Shown in pieces: positions 1 to 7,297 of a stretch of DNA of 11,460 nucleotides. Made by a program: the position numbers and the translations under genes. Origin of the DNA: Bacteroidia bacterium (GTDB lineage Bacteria > Bacteroidota > Bacteroidia > NS11-12g > UBA955); NCBI GenBank assembly GCA_014376345.1, contig JACMRS010000010.1, positions 1-11,460 of the forward strand, given 5' to 3'. Under the pieces are notes generated by a model. That model was not told the origin of the DNA, searched no databases, and saw only the letters and a list, made by a program, of their open reading frames with translations. The first letter of the stretch is position 1. The number at the start of each line of letters is the position of its first letter.

Positions 1-1
1 T

Positions 2-304
2 ATACTTCGTCCGAAATTGGAAAATATCTACAAACAAATTGATACCAATCGGATTTGTTTTCTCTCATATAATCCATTTAATACAAACTATGATATCAAT
101 AAGTTTATACAGTTAAAAAAATATAATATTCCTGAAATAAACAAAGACAGTTTAAATTTAAGCATATTTAATATTTACCAATTCCCAACTATTTTGATTT
201 TAGATTCAAATTTGAAAATTATTAAAGAATTCATAGGGGATGAGAAGGGTGAACCTGTTTTGTTAAATAAATTTTTGGAAGAATATAATTTGTTAAAGAA
301 ATAA
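2..304 (+). CDS. C-terminal part of a thioredoxin-fold protein (5' end outside window)
   Basis: The reading frame is open from the first bases of the window and ends in TAA at 302-304. The TTG at 17 is only an internal codon, because codons before it are also open and match the next gene. The visible 100 residues align with the C-terminus of the protein at 308-1459: SYNPFN..YDINKF matches GYNQSN..SDINTF, then KYNIPEI matches KFKIPEI, and FPTILILDS matches APTILILDS. The FPT here corresponds to the cis-proline loop of a thioredoxin fold. The CxxC active site, if present, lies before the window. The two genes are therefore a tandem duplication, three bases apart and probably co-transcribed. Base composition is much more AT-rich than the genes after 1500. 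Role beyond thiol-redox chemistry at the envelope is unknown; redox activity itself is inferred from the paralog. Confidence 0.75.
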   Translation: MLRPKLENIYKQIDTNRICFLSYNPFNTNYDINKFIQLKKYNIPEINKDSLNLSIFNIYQFPTILILDSNLKIIKEFIGDEKGEPVLLNKFLEEYNLLKK

Positions 305-307
305 GAT

Positions 308-1459
308 ATGAGAATTAGAAAATTAAATTTCATTGCATTATTAATATTATGCGCCTTTAATATTAAAAACATTTATCCTCAAAATAAAATTAATATTGAA
401 CAGATTCAAATAGTTAATGATAAAATTTATAATAAACCCAATCAAATTATAAAAATTAAATATTACTTAAAAGAGAATTTTATTTCTGATACAAATATTT
501 GGATGAATTTAATTTTTTTGGGTGATAAACTTAATAATTATGATAGTTTTAAATATTTAGATTCAAACTCCAGGTTGTTTTTTAAAATTAAGGACAATTC
601 AATTTATACTGCCAGAAAAGATAGCATTTTTAAGAAAGAATATGAATATGACGTAAATTTCAGCATTTCAAATTGGATAATTCCCGGAGAGTTGTACTTT
701 TTGAATTACATACCTTTAAAAAACAATACAGATTTTTATTCGAATTTATATTCTAAAGGTAAAGTAATTTCAAACAAATCAAATCATGATACCATTATTT
801 TCAAGCAATTTAATAAAAAGTACAAATTCTATAGAACACTTTATCTAAATAGAAGTCTGAAGATTTTTAAATTTGAATATACTTTTAATAAAGAGTCAAC
901 ACTAGAAAAACAAATTGTTTATTTGGACATTATTGAATCTAATAATTTATATAATTTAGCGAAAAAGCTGGAATTTGGTCCATATCAAAAAGTACCTAAT
1001 ATATTAAGATTTATCGACAATAAAGACTCTATTGGCGTAATAATTGAAAAGATAAATCGCATACCATTAACATCGGGTTTAATTCAGCTTAATAAGGTTG
1101 AAGAAAATCGCGTGTTTATAATTGATTTTTGGTATTTATCATGTCCACCATGCCATAGGATAAGACCTTATCTTGAAAATTTTTATAAAATTAGTGACAC
1201 AACAAAAGTTAGATTTCTTGGATATAATCAATCTAATTCAACTTCAGACATCAATACTTTTATAAACGCAAAACAATTTAAAATTCCTGAAATCGATCGA
1301 ACTAAGTTGAGTTTTGGTATTTTTGAAATTGATGCTGCTCCAACAATTTTAATTTTAGATAGCAAGATGAAAATCATCAAAACTATAGTTGGATTTGATA
1401 AAAACAACATTAAAATTATCGATCAATATTTAAAAGAAAATAATTTTTATAAAAATTAA
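308..1459 (+). CDS. Secreted or anchored thioredoxin-like (TlpA/redoxin-type) protein with unknown N-terminal domain
   Basis: A 383-residue protein. Residues 1-24 look like a signal peptide: basic MRIRK, then a hydrophobic run ending near NIYPQN. Residues about 25-260 form a polar, Lys/Asn/Tyr-rich region that I do not recognise. Residues about 265-383 are a thioredoxin fold: VFIIDFWYLS precedes the redox motif C279-P-P-C282, and the cis-proline is P345 in DAAPTILILD. The CPPC motif and N-terminal extension resemble TlpA/ResA-like periplasmic oxidoreductases of Bacteroidota (family knowledge). The gene starts three bases after the stop of its truncated paralog, so they probably share a transcript. 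Codons are strongly biased to A and T compared with genes after 1500, which suggests either lateral acquisition or a relaxed accessory locus. A thiol-disulfide role is likely; the substrate cannot be read from sequence. Confidence 0.8.
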   Translation: MRIRKLNFIALLILCAFNIKNIYPQNKINIEQIQIVNDKIYNKPNQIIKIKYYLKENFISDTNIWMNLIFLGDKLNNYDSFKYLDSNSRLFFKIKDNSIYTARKDSIFKKEYEYDVNFSISNWIIPGELYFLNYIPLKNNTDFYSNLYSKGKVISNKSNHDTIIFKQFNKKYKFYRTLYLNRSLKIFKFEYTFNKESTLEKQIVYLDIIESNNLYNLAKKLEFGPYQKVPNILRFIDNKDSIGVIIEKINRIPLTSGLIQLNKVEENRVFIIDFWYLSCPPCHRIRPYLENFYKISDTTKVRFLGYNQSNSTSDINTFINAKQFKIPEIDRTKLSFGIFEIDAAPTILILDSKMKIIKTIVGFDKNNIKIIDQYLKENNFYKN

Positions 1460-1503
1460 AAACTTATGAAGGGTTAATCATGCAATCCAAAATATTTACG
1501 CAA

Positions 1504-1524
1504 GGTGAACCGCAAGGGTTCACC
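1504..1524. repeat. 8-bp inverted repeat overlapping the lolD stop codon
   Basis: GGTGAACC at 1504-1511 and its exact reverse complement GGTTCACC at 1517-1524 are separated by GCAAG. The right arm contains the stop codon of the minus-strand ABC ATPase gene (1520-1522). It could act as a weak terminator between the convergent genes ending at 1459 and 1520, but neither side has a clean T-run. The short direct repeat GCAAGG is also present (before the left arm and in the loop). Confidence 0.5.
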
Positions 1525-2173
1525 CTACAATTATCCCGTCCTTCATTACCAATTTCCGGTCGGCGCGGTTGGCTAATTCTTCGTTGTGGGTTACTATCAC
1601 GAATGTTTGTCCGAAATCTTTTCTGAGACTGAAAAACATGTCATGCAGTTCTTCTGCAGTCCGGCTATCAAGATTGCCGCTGGGCTCATCGGCAAATATT
1701 ACTGATGGACTGTTCATTAAAGCCCTGGCAACTGCCACTCTTTGCTGCTCGCCACCCGATAATTCTGATGGTTTATGCGTTAATCTGTGCGACAACCTGA
1801 AATAATCCAACAATTCTGCTGCACGCTTTTCCGCTTCCTTCTTTCCTTTTCCTGCTATAAATGCCGGCATGCAAACATTTTCTATGCAATTAAACTCAGG
1901 TAAAAGCTGGTGAAATTGAAAGATAAATCCAATATTCTTATTCCTGAATCTCGAAAGTTCTTTTGATTTTAATGAAGATACTTCTGTATCCGCAATTCGC
2001 AAAATACCCTCTCCTGCCTTATCCAATGTACCCAGAATCTGCAATAGTGTGGTTTTTCCTGCCCCTGAATCGCCGACAATAGAAACAATTTCACCTTTGT
2101 CAATTTTCAGGTCTATGCCCTTTAAAACCTGCAGACTGCCGTACGATTTCCTGATTCCTTTTGCCTCTATCAT
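1520..2173 (-). CDS. lolD: ABC transporter ATP-binding protein, LolD-type (lipoprotein release)
   Basis: A 217-residue cytoplasmic ATPase with all motifs intact: Walker A GDSGAGKTT (34-42), Q-loop Q86, signature LSGGEQQR (138-145), Walker B VIFADEP (158-164) followed by SGNLDS, and H-loop H196 in VTHN. The LSGGEQQRVAVARAL and DEPSGNLD pattern is typical of the LolD/MacB/FtsE branch, and the length fits LolD (about 220-230). LolD drives LolCE in releasing lipoproteins from the inner membrane toward the outer membrane. No LolC/LolE permease gene lies in this window, so the partner must be elsewhere; this is common in Bacteroidota. An export ATPase for another MacB-like permease is the main alternative. 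It is divergent from sucC and has a recognisable promoter at 2209-2240. Confidence 0.85.
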   Translation of the reverse strand: MIEAKGIRKSYGSLQVLKGIDLKIDKGEIVSIVGDSGAGKTTLLQILGTLDKAGEGILRIADTEVSSLKSKELSRFRNKNIGFIFQFHQLLPEFNCIENVCMPAFIAGKGKKEAEKRAAELLDYFRLSHRLTHKPSELSGGEQQRVAVARALMNSPSVIFADEPSGNLDSRTAEELHDMFFSLRKDFGQTFVIVTHNEELANRADRKLVMKDGIIVG

Positions 2174-2208
2174 AGTGTAATTAAGAGATTAAATGAATCC
2201 CTTTCCTG

Positions 2209-2240
2209 CAAACTTACTACCTTATGTTGAACTGTACAAA
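2209..2240 (-). promoter_or_regulatory. Bacteroidota-type promoter of the lolD gene
   Basis: On the minus strand the -7 element TAAGTTTG (2216-2209) matches TAnnTTTG exactly. A TTTG -33 element (2240-2237) sits 20 bases upstream, within the usual 19-21 spacing. Transcription would start near 2203, leaving a leader of about 30 bases before the ATG at 2173. Confidence 0.65.
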
Positions 2241-2281
2241 ATATAAAACTAAAACACACCCGTTTTTCTCCGTTAAAATAT

Positions 2282-2289
2282 TATTTTTG
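2282..2289 (+). promoter_or_regulatory. Probable -7 element of the sucC promoter
   Basis: TATTTTTG matches the Bacteroidota -7 consensus TAnnTTTG and lies 18 bases before the sucC ATG at 2308, giving a short leader. There is no exact TTTG at -33; only a T-rich run at 2263-2267 is present, so the element is supported by one box. Confidence 0.45.
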
Positions 2290-2307
2290 CCAAAATTTAA
2301 ATTAAGA

Positions 2308-3522
2308 ATGAACATCCACGAATATCAGGCAAAACAGATCTTAAAAGGTTATGGCGTTGCCATACAGGAAGGCATTGTTGCCGATTCACCCGAATCTGCA
2401 GTACAGGCCGCAAAAGACATTCAGGCTCAAACCGGCACAGGCTGGGTTGTAATTAAAGCTCAGATACATGCAGGCGGCAGAGGAAAAGGTAAGGTTATCG
2501 GCAGCGAACAGCGCGGTGTAGCCATTGCTAAAAACATGGATGATGTAACAAATATTGCTAAAAATCTTCTTGGCAATACCCTTGTAACTATTCAAACCGG
2601 CGAAAAAGGTAAAAAAGTAAACAAAATACTTGTGGCTCAGGATGTATTTTATCCTGGTGCAAGTGAACCTAAAGAATATTATATGAGTGTGTTGCTTGAC
2701 AGAGCAACCAGTCAGAATGTGATCATTTACACCACTGAAGGTGGAATGGACATTGAAGAAGTGGCTGAACACAGTCCAGAGAAAATACACAGAGAGTGGG
2801 TTGACCCTGCAGTTGGTTTTCAGGCTTATCAGGCACGTAAAATTGCTTTCAATCTGGGACTTTCAGGAAATGCATTTAAAGAAATGGTGAAATTTGTAAC
2901 TGCTCTTTATAAAGCTTATGATGAAACTGATTCTGCCATGTTCGAAATTAACCCGGTATTAAAAACCAGCGATGATAAAATTATCGCTGTAGATGCTAAA
3001 GTTGATATAGACGAGAATGCTTTATACAGACACGCAGATTACGAAGCTTTGCGTGATGAAAGTGAAGAAGATCCAACAGAAGTTGAAGCTAAAAAATCTA
3101 ACCTGAACTATGTAAAACTCGACGGCAATGTGGGTTGTATGGTAAACGGCGCCGGACTTGCAATGGCAACTATGGATATCATTAAATTAAGCGGTGGCGA
3201 ACCTGCTAATTTTCTTGACGTAGGAGGTACTGCAAATGCAACAACAGTTGAAGCAGGATTCAGAATTATTTTATCTGACCCGAATGTAAAAGCAATATTG
3301 ATCAACATTTTTGGTGGTATTGTAAGATGCGACAGAGTAGCTCAGGGTGTTGTGGATGCTTATAAAAATTTAGGCAACATTCAGGTTCCTATTATTGTAA
3401 GATTACAAGGTACTAATGCTGAAGAAGGCAAAAAACTGATTGACGATTCCGGTTTAGAAGTACATTCAGCAATACAGCTTAAAGAAGCTGCAGAGCTTGT
3501 TAAAAAAGTATTGTCCAAATAA
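2308..3522 (+). CDS. sucC: Succinyl-CoA synthetase (ADP-forming) beta subunit
   Basis: A 404-residue protein of normal family length. It begins MNIHEYQAKQ, the canonical SucC N-terminus. The frame is open for 28 more codons upstream, but that stretch is AT-rich, unlike any SucC, and contains the promoter, so 2308 is the start. The N-terminal ATP-grasp domain shows KAQIHAGGRGK (50-60), and the C-terminal ligase domain shows FLDVGGTAN and NIFGGIVRCD (333-342). With the SucD alpha subunit it converts succinyl-CoA to succinate with ATP formation in the TCA cycle. No sucD lies next to it, which is unlike the sucCD operon of Proteobacteria but not rare in Bacteroidota. It heads a same-strand run with mscL 21 bases downstream. 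Confidence 0.97.
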   Translation: MNIHEYQAKQILKGYGVAIQEGIVADSPESAVQAAKDIQAQTGTGWVVIKAQIHAGGRGKGKVIGSEQRGVAIAKNMDDVTNIAKNLLGNTLVTIQTGEKGKKVNKILVAQDVFYPGASEPKEYYMSVLLDRATSQNVIIYTTEGGMDIEEVAEHSPEKIHREWVDPAVGFQAYQARKIAFNLGLSGNAFKEMVKFVTALYKAYDETDSAMFEINPVLKTSDDKIIAVDAKVDIDENALYRHADYEALRDESEEDPTEVEAKKSNLNYVKLDGNVGCMVNGAGLAMATMDIIKLSGGEPANFLDVGGTANATTVEAGFRIILSDPNVKAILINIFGGIVRCDRVAQGVVDAYKNLGNIQVPIIVRLQGTNAEEGKKLIDDSGLEVHSAIQLKEAAELVKKVLSK

Positions 3523-3543
3523 TTTAAAACCAGTTTTAATAAT

Positions 3544-3843
3544 ATGAGCTTAATTTCAGAATTTAAAGAATTTATTAATAAAGGAAATGTCATGGATCTT
3601 GCTGTAGCTTTGATTCTTGGTCAGGCCTTTCAAAAGATTGTCGATTCTATTGTTAATGATATTATAATGCCAATAATTGCTACTATAGGCGGCTTTAGCA
3701 GCATTGAATCTCTTCATGTCGGACCATTTACTTATGGTAAATTAATTGCGGCAACACTTAATTTCATCATCATTGCAATTGTATTGTTTATGATGATTAA
3801 GGCAATGAACAGAATAAAAAGACGCAACGAAATTATAAAATAA
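3544..3843 (+). CDS. mscL: Large-conductance mechanosensitive channel, short form
   Basis: The N-terminus MSLISEFKEF..KGNVMDLAVA matches MscL closely (E. coli MSIIKEFREF..RGNVVDLAVG). TM1 covers about residues 16-45 with the conserved NDIIMP end, and TM2 about residues 70-93. MscL forms a homopentameric inner-membrane pore that opens under membrane tension to release solutes during hypo-osmotic shock. At 99 residues it is much shorter than the usual 130-150. The periplasmic loop is reduced, and the C-terminal cytoplasmic helix that normally follows the basic patch (here KRRNEIIK) is absent. The bases after the stop do not encode the missing helix in any frame, so this is a natural short form rather than a frameshift. 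Position 22, the gating glycine of E. coli, is alanine, as in mycobacterial MscL. Probably co-transcribed with sucC and the DUF3078 gene. Confidence 0.9.
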   Translation: MSLISEFKEFINKGNVMDLAVALILGQAFQKIVDSIVNDIIMPIIATIGGFSSIESLHVGPFTYGKLIAATLNFIIIAIVLFMMIKAMNRIKRRNEIIK

Positions 3844-3860
3844 AAAAATATATTTTTCTA

Positions 3861-4901
3861 ATGACTAATCAAATCATTAAAGCAGCGTTAGCGCTGCTTT
3901 TTTTCGTCCACTCATTTTCAGTTTCAGCTCAGGATGATGATGTAAAAAAGAAAGCTTCAGAAGCAAATGTTATCAAAGAAGTAGCCGATACAGGCTGGAA
4001 AAAAGGTGGCTTTTTTAACACCAACATTTCAAATACTACTTTTAGTAACTGGGCTCAGGGCGGCACAAATAACGTAGCGTTTATTGCCAGTACAAGTTTG
4101 TTTGCTATTTATCATAAAGGTGTGGCGACATGGGAAAGCTATCTTGATGCTGCTTACGGAATTGTAAGAAATGGTAAATCAAGAATGGATGATCCGCGAA
4201 CGCCGGGAAATGTAAGCGACCGCGAGATCAAAAACCCTTTCATTAAAAATGAAGACAAACTTGTGTTTCTTACAAAATATGGCAGAAAAATTAATGATAG
4301 GTTTAACTATTCTGCTTTAGCAAGTTTAAACACACAACTGTTTCCCGGTTATGAAGCAGAAGATATTTTCAGAGAAAAACCAATTATTTCCAATTTAATG
4401 GCACAAGGCTTTGGCTATGTATCTATTGGTATAGATTATAAACCAACAAGTTATTTTTCAATTTATGCTTCACCATTAACTTTAAAATACACTGCAGTAC
4501 TTGATCAAAGACTCGCAGATGCAGGCGCTTATGGTGTAAGCGGTGCTGAATACGACACTACAAGCGGCACTGCGGTTAGAACCAAAAAAGGTAGTCAGTT
4601 AAGACTTGAACTGGGTTGTTATTTAAATCTTAATTTTAAAAAGGATATTGCAAAAAACATCAATCTGCAATCGAGGTTAGAACTTTTTAACAATTATAAA
4701 ACAATGGGTAATATTGATGTAAACTGGCAAAACACGTTAAATATGAAAGTTAACAAATTTGTTACCGTATCTTTGATCCATCAGATGCTTTATGATGATG
4801 ATATCGATACCAATCCGGTTGAAGAAGGCATACAGCGCAGGCTGCAGATGAAAAGCTTTTTCGGTGTTGGCTTCTCAGCAAAATTCGGCGATAAACTGTA
4901 A
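3861..4901 (+). CDS. DUF3078 family protein, probable outer-membrane beta-barrel
   Basis: A 346-residue protein with a clear signal peptide (1-23, hydrophobic ALALLFFVHSF, cleavage likely after VSA before Q24). The mature N-terminus has the DUF3078 hallmark: W46-K-K-G-G, then TTFSNWAQGG around 59-68, followed by alternating aromatic/polar strands (ATWESYLDAAYG) to the end. DUF3078 is a Bacteroidota family of unknown function; strand-rich patterning and the signal peptide suggest an outer-membrane barrel. It lies 17 bases after mscL and 8 bases before the YciO-type gene, so it is likely operonic. Codons 7-14 are also a perfect terminator-like hairpin (3879-3904). The start at 3861 is supported by the signal peptide, and no later ATG would preserve it. 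Confidence 0.88.
   Translation: MTNQIIKAALALLFFVHSFSVSAQDDDVKKKASEANVIKEVADTGWKKGGFFNTNISNTTFSNWAQGGTNNVAFIASTSLFAIYHKGVATWESYLDAAYGIVRNGKSRMDDPRTPGNVSDREIKNPFIKNEDKLVFLTKYGRKINDRFNYSALASLNTQLFPGYEAEDIFREKPIISNLMAQGFGYVSIGIDYKPTSYFSIYASPLTLKYTAVLDQRLADAGAYGVSGAEYDTTSGTAVRTKKGSQLRLELGCYLNLNFKKDIAKNINLQSRLELFNNYKTMGNIDVNWQNTLNMKVNKFVTVSLIHQMLYDDDIDTNPVEEGIQRRLQMKSFFGVGFSAKFGDKL
3879..3904 (+). terminator. Terminator-like hairpin inside the DUF3078 signal-peptide codons
   Basis: AAAGCAGCG (3879-3887) pairs perfectly over 9 bases with CGCTGCTTT (3892-3900) around the loop TTAG. The T-run extends from 3898 to 3904 (seven Ts). This is the form of an intrinsic terminator, but it lies 18 bases inside an open gene. 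It might end mscL transcripts, act as a translation-dependent attenuator for the DUF3078 gene, or be a by-product of the A-A-L-A-L-L-F-F coding. Confidence 0.5.
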
Positions 4902-4909
4902 TATAAATT

Positions 4910-5530
4910 ATGCAATATATAGAGCTTAACAATCAAAATCCTGATGACAGACGCATCAAAGAAATAGCTGAAGAAATAAGGGATGGCGCTATTATTGTAT
5001 TTCCTACAGATACTATTTACGCTATTGGTTGCAGTCTGTTAAACCGCAAAGGCATTGAAGCAATCTGTAAAATATTTGGAAAGAAACCTGAGAAGGCAAA
5101 TCTTTCAATTATCTGCCACGATCTTAAAAACATATCTGATTATACTATTCAGTTTAATGCTGTTACTTTTAAGATGCTGAAACACAATCTTCCCGGACCG
5201 TTTACTTTTATTCTGAAAGCTAATAATGAGGTACCAAAACTATTTCTTAATAAGAAGAAAACAATTGGAATCAGGGTTCCTGATAATAATATTGCAAGAA
5301 GTATCGTTGAAGCACTTGGACATCCGTTGGTTTCATCTTCATTAAAAAAACTTGAGGGAGATGAGCAGCAATTTATAACTGAACCGGGAGAAATTTATGA
5401 TGCCTTTAAAAATCATGCTGATATTATTATCAGCGGTGGTGCAGGTGGCTTAGAACCATCAACAATTGTTGATTGCACAGGCGATGTTCCTGAAATCACT
5501 AGACAAGGTGCAGGTGAATTAATTGGTTAA
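4910..5530 (+). CDS. YciO/YrdC/Sua5 family protein (L-threonylcarbamoyladenylate synthase-like)
   Basis: A 206-residue single-domain YrdC-fold protein, the same length as E. coli YciO. Motifs visible: IIVFPTDTIYAIGC near the N-terminus, the KPEKANLSIIC segment, PGPFTFIL, TIGIRVPD, and HPLVSSSLKK where YrdC/Sua5 proteins have the serine-rich nucleotide-binding loop. Sua5/TsaC enzymes make threonylcarbamoyl-AMP from threonine, bicarbonate and ATP for the t6A37 tRNA modification. The SSSLKK loop and absence of a Sua5 C-terminal domain place it nearer YciO, whose in vivo role is less settled, so I give no symbol. It ends the sucC-mscL-DUF3078 run, starting 8 bases after the previous stop. Confidence 0.85.
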   Translation: MQYIELNNQNPDDRRIKEIAEEIRDGAIIVFPTDTIYAIGCSLLNRKGIEAICKIFGKKPEKANLSIICHDLKNISDYTIQFNAVTFKMLKHNLPGPFTFILKANNEVPKLFLNKKKTIGIRVPDNNIARSIVEALGHPLVSSSLKKLEGDEQQFITEPGEIYDAFKNHADIIISGGAGGLEPSTIVDCTGDVPEITRQGAGELIG

Positions 5531-5560
5531 TTTATAGTTATTTATAATAACTAAGTTTAA

Positions 5561-5580
5561 AGCGTTTAAACCCAAACGCT
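5561..5580. terminator. Possible bidirectional terminator hairpin between convergent genes
   Basis: AGCGTTT (5561-5567) and AAACGCT (5574-5580) form a 7-bp stem around AAACCC, about 30 bases after the YciO-type stop and before the convergent galE end. Flanks are AT-rich but without a clean T-run on either strand. The rest of the 164-base spacer (5531-5694) holds only a weak CTTTCA/TGAAAG inverted repeat near 5660-5685. Confidence 0.4.
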
Positions 5581-5694
5581 CATTATTTAAATTTAGTGTT
5601 GTGTAAATTAATGGGTTAAATCACAATAATATTCATAACACATAATTACAATTCCGCTTTCAGAAAATTTAATAAAATTGAAAGTAACTATAAA

Positions 5695-6702
5695 TTACCT
5701 ATTCAAACTAAGCTGCCACTGCCACGCACTTTTCAGCATTTCTTCAAGAGACTTTTCAGTTTTCCAGCCTAAAATAGTATTTGCTTTAGAAGAATCAGCC
5801 CATACTTTTTCTACATCCCCTTCCCTTCGCGGACCAATTGAATAATTAAGTTTCAGGTTGTTGACTTTTTCAAAACACGTAATCAATTCAAGTACAGTAG
5901 ATCCATGACCAGTGCCAAGATTGAATATTTCAAATGTATTATCCTGTTTAGCTGAAAGTTGTCTTTCAACAGCTTTAATATGCGCTAAAGCGAGATCAGT
6001 TACATGAAGATAATCACGCACACACGTTCCGTCAGAAGTATTGTAATCATCGCCATGAATAATAATTTTATCTCTTAAGCCAGCTGCACATTGCGTAATA
6101 TAGGGCACTAAATTTGCAGGTACGCCTTTTGGCAACTCACCAATTAATCCCGACTCATGTGCGCCAATAGGATTAAAATATCTTAAAGCAATTGAATTAA
6201 AATTCTTACAATCTTCAAGAATTTGTTCACAAACCTGTTTTGTTGCCCCATAAGGTGAAGTGGCTTTTTTTACAGGAGACGATTCACTCACAGGCAATGC
6301 ATCCGGAGTTCCATAAACAGTGCATGAAGAAGAGAAAACAATATTTTTAATACCAGCATTTTCCATTATTTGTAGCAGAGATATTAATCCACTGACATTA
6401 TTATGATAATACTTTAATGGCTGCAAAACGCTTTCACCTACAGCTTTTGATGCCGCAAAATGAATAACGGCTTTAATACTGTGATCAGCAAAAACTTTTG
6501 ATAATGCACCGGCATCATTAATGTCATAGTTATAAAAATGAGGTTTTACAGAAGTGATTTTCGTAATATTATCCAATACGGAAATATCCGAATTAGAAAG
6601 ATCATCCACAATAACAACATCATAGCCCGCCTGCTGAAGTCCTGCAACAGTGTGAGAACCAATAAATCCCAGACCACCTGTAACCAGAATTGACTCTTTC
6701 AT
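5695..6702 (-). CDS. galE: UDP-glucose 4-epimerase
   Basis: A 335-residue extended SDR enzyme of normal GalE length. The Rossmann motif GGLGFIG (9-15) binds NAD, with D33-D34-L35-S36-N37 after strand 2. The catalytic residues are in SSSCTVYG (124-131) and Y151-G-A-T-K155. ALRYFNPIGAH, CVRDYLHVTDLA and GPRREGDV are GalE signatures. It interconverts UDP-glucose and UDP-galactose (sometimes the N-acetyl forms) in the cytoplasm for polysaccharide precursors. The ATG (6702-6700) shares one base with the TAA of the preceding acetyltransferase gene (TAATG), implying translational coupling and a shared role in surface-sugar supply. No separate galactose-utilisation genes are nearby, which favours an anabolic role (inference). 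Confidence 0.95.
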   Translation of the reverse strand: MKESILVTGGLGFIGSHTVAGLQQAGYDVVIVDDLSNSDISVLDNITKITSVKPHFYNYDINDAGALSKVFADHSIKAVIHFAASKAVGESVLQPLKYYHNNVSGLISLLQIMENAGIKNIVFSSSCTVYGTPDALPVSESSPVKKATSPYGATKQVCEQILEDCKNFNSIALRYFNPIGAHESGLIGELPKGVPANLVPYITQCAAGLRDKIIIHGDDYNTSDGTCVRDYLHVTDLALAHIKAVERQLSAKQDNTFEIFNLGTGHGSTVLELITCFEKVNNLKLNYSIGPRREGDVEKVWADSSKANTILGWKTEKSLEEMLKSAWQWQLSLNR

Positions 6703-7292
6703 TACGAAATTCTTTTAACTTTATTTTCAATCAGACTGTAAGTCTGCCCGCTTTCAGCACAGGTTGCAAAACCTTTTTCATCAAAAGCAAGTTTATGTCC
6801 GTATTCGCTCATCCAACCTGTTTGTCTTGCAGGATTTCCAACAAGAAGTGCATAATCAGGAACATGTTTTGTAACCACAGCACCTGCACCGATAAAAGCA
6901 AAATCGCCGATATCATGACCGCAGACGATAGTAGCATTAGCGCCTATGCTGACACCTTTGCCTACAATTGTTTTAGCATACTGATCTTTCCGGTTTACTG
7001 CACTACGGGGATTTATAACATTGGTAAAAACCATACTTGGGCCAAGAAAAACATCATCACCACAAGTGACTCCTGTATAAATAGAAACATTGTTTTGTAC
7101 CTTAACATTATTACCAAGAATAACTTCAGGAGAAACGACCACGTTCTGACCTATATTACAGTTATTTCCAATTTTGCAGTTTTTCATAATATGGCTGAAG
7201 TGCCAGATCTTAGTACCGCTGCCAATTTCACAACCTTCATCAACAAAGGCAGAGTCGTGGGCAAAATAATTTTTTTCTGATTTGCTATCCAT
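6702..7292 (-). CDS. WbpD/WlbB-like UDP-sugar N-acetyltransferase (left-handed beta-helix)
   Basis: A hexapeptide-repeat acetyltransferase of 196 residues from the ATG at 7292. Repeated IG-x4 turns (IGSGTKIWHFSHI, IGNNCNIGQNV, LGNNVKVQNNVSIY) are followed by FLGPSMVFTNVINPRS, SIGANATIVCG and VPDYALLVGNPARQTGWMSE. These match WbpD/WlbB, which acetylate the 3-amino group of UDP-2-acetamido-3-amino-2,3-dideoxy-glucuronate for O-antigen or capsule sugars. A related dTDP-amino-sugar acetyltransferase is possible. The matching dehydrogenase and aminotransferase (WbpA/B/E types) are not in the window. A GTG at 7310 would add six residues, but they fall in the tRNA terminator, so 7292 is preferred. 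No TAnnTTTG promoter lies between the tRNA and this start. Confidence 0.85.
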   Translation of the reverse strand: MDSKSEKNYFAHDSAFVDEGCEIGSGTKIWHFSHIMKNCKIGNNCNIGQNVVVSPEVILGNNVKVQNNVSIYTGVTCGDDVFLGPSMVFTNVINPRSAVNRKDQYAKTIVGKGVSIGANATIVCGHDIGDFAFIGAGAVVTKHVPDYALLVGNPARQTGWMSEYGHKLAFDEKGFATCAESGQTYSLIENKVKRIS

Positions 7293-7297
7293 AACAT

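Noticed and set aside
2224..2307. A 28-codon N-terminal extension of SucC from an upstream ATG.
   Set aside because: SucC proteins start at MNIHEYQAKQ; the extension is AT-rich, non-conserved and contains the likely -7 element.
2386..2790. A 134-codon minus-strand open frame within sucC.
   Set aside because: It is antisense to the conserved ATP-grasp domain, and its translation has no recognisable motif.
3524..3539. Inverted repeat TTAAAAC-CA-GTTTTAA between sucC and mscL, considered as a terminator.
   Set aside because: The stem is almost all A-T, the loop is too tight and no T-run follows; the genes are probably co-transcribed.
3841..3860. TATTTTTC at 3851-3858 considered as a promoter for the DUF3078 gene.
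   Set aside because: It lacks the final G, has no -33 partner, and sits two bases before the ATG, so initiation would fall at or inside the start codon.
6690..7280. A 196-codon open frame on the plus strand opposite the acetyltransferase gene.
   Set aside because: It lies antisense to a clear hexapeptide-repeat enzyme, its translation shows no family motif, and its length follows from the codon bias of the real gene.
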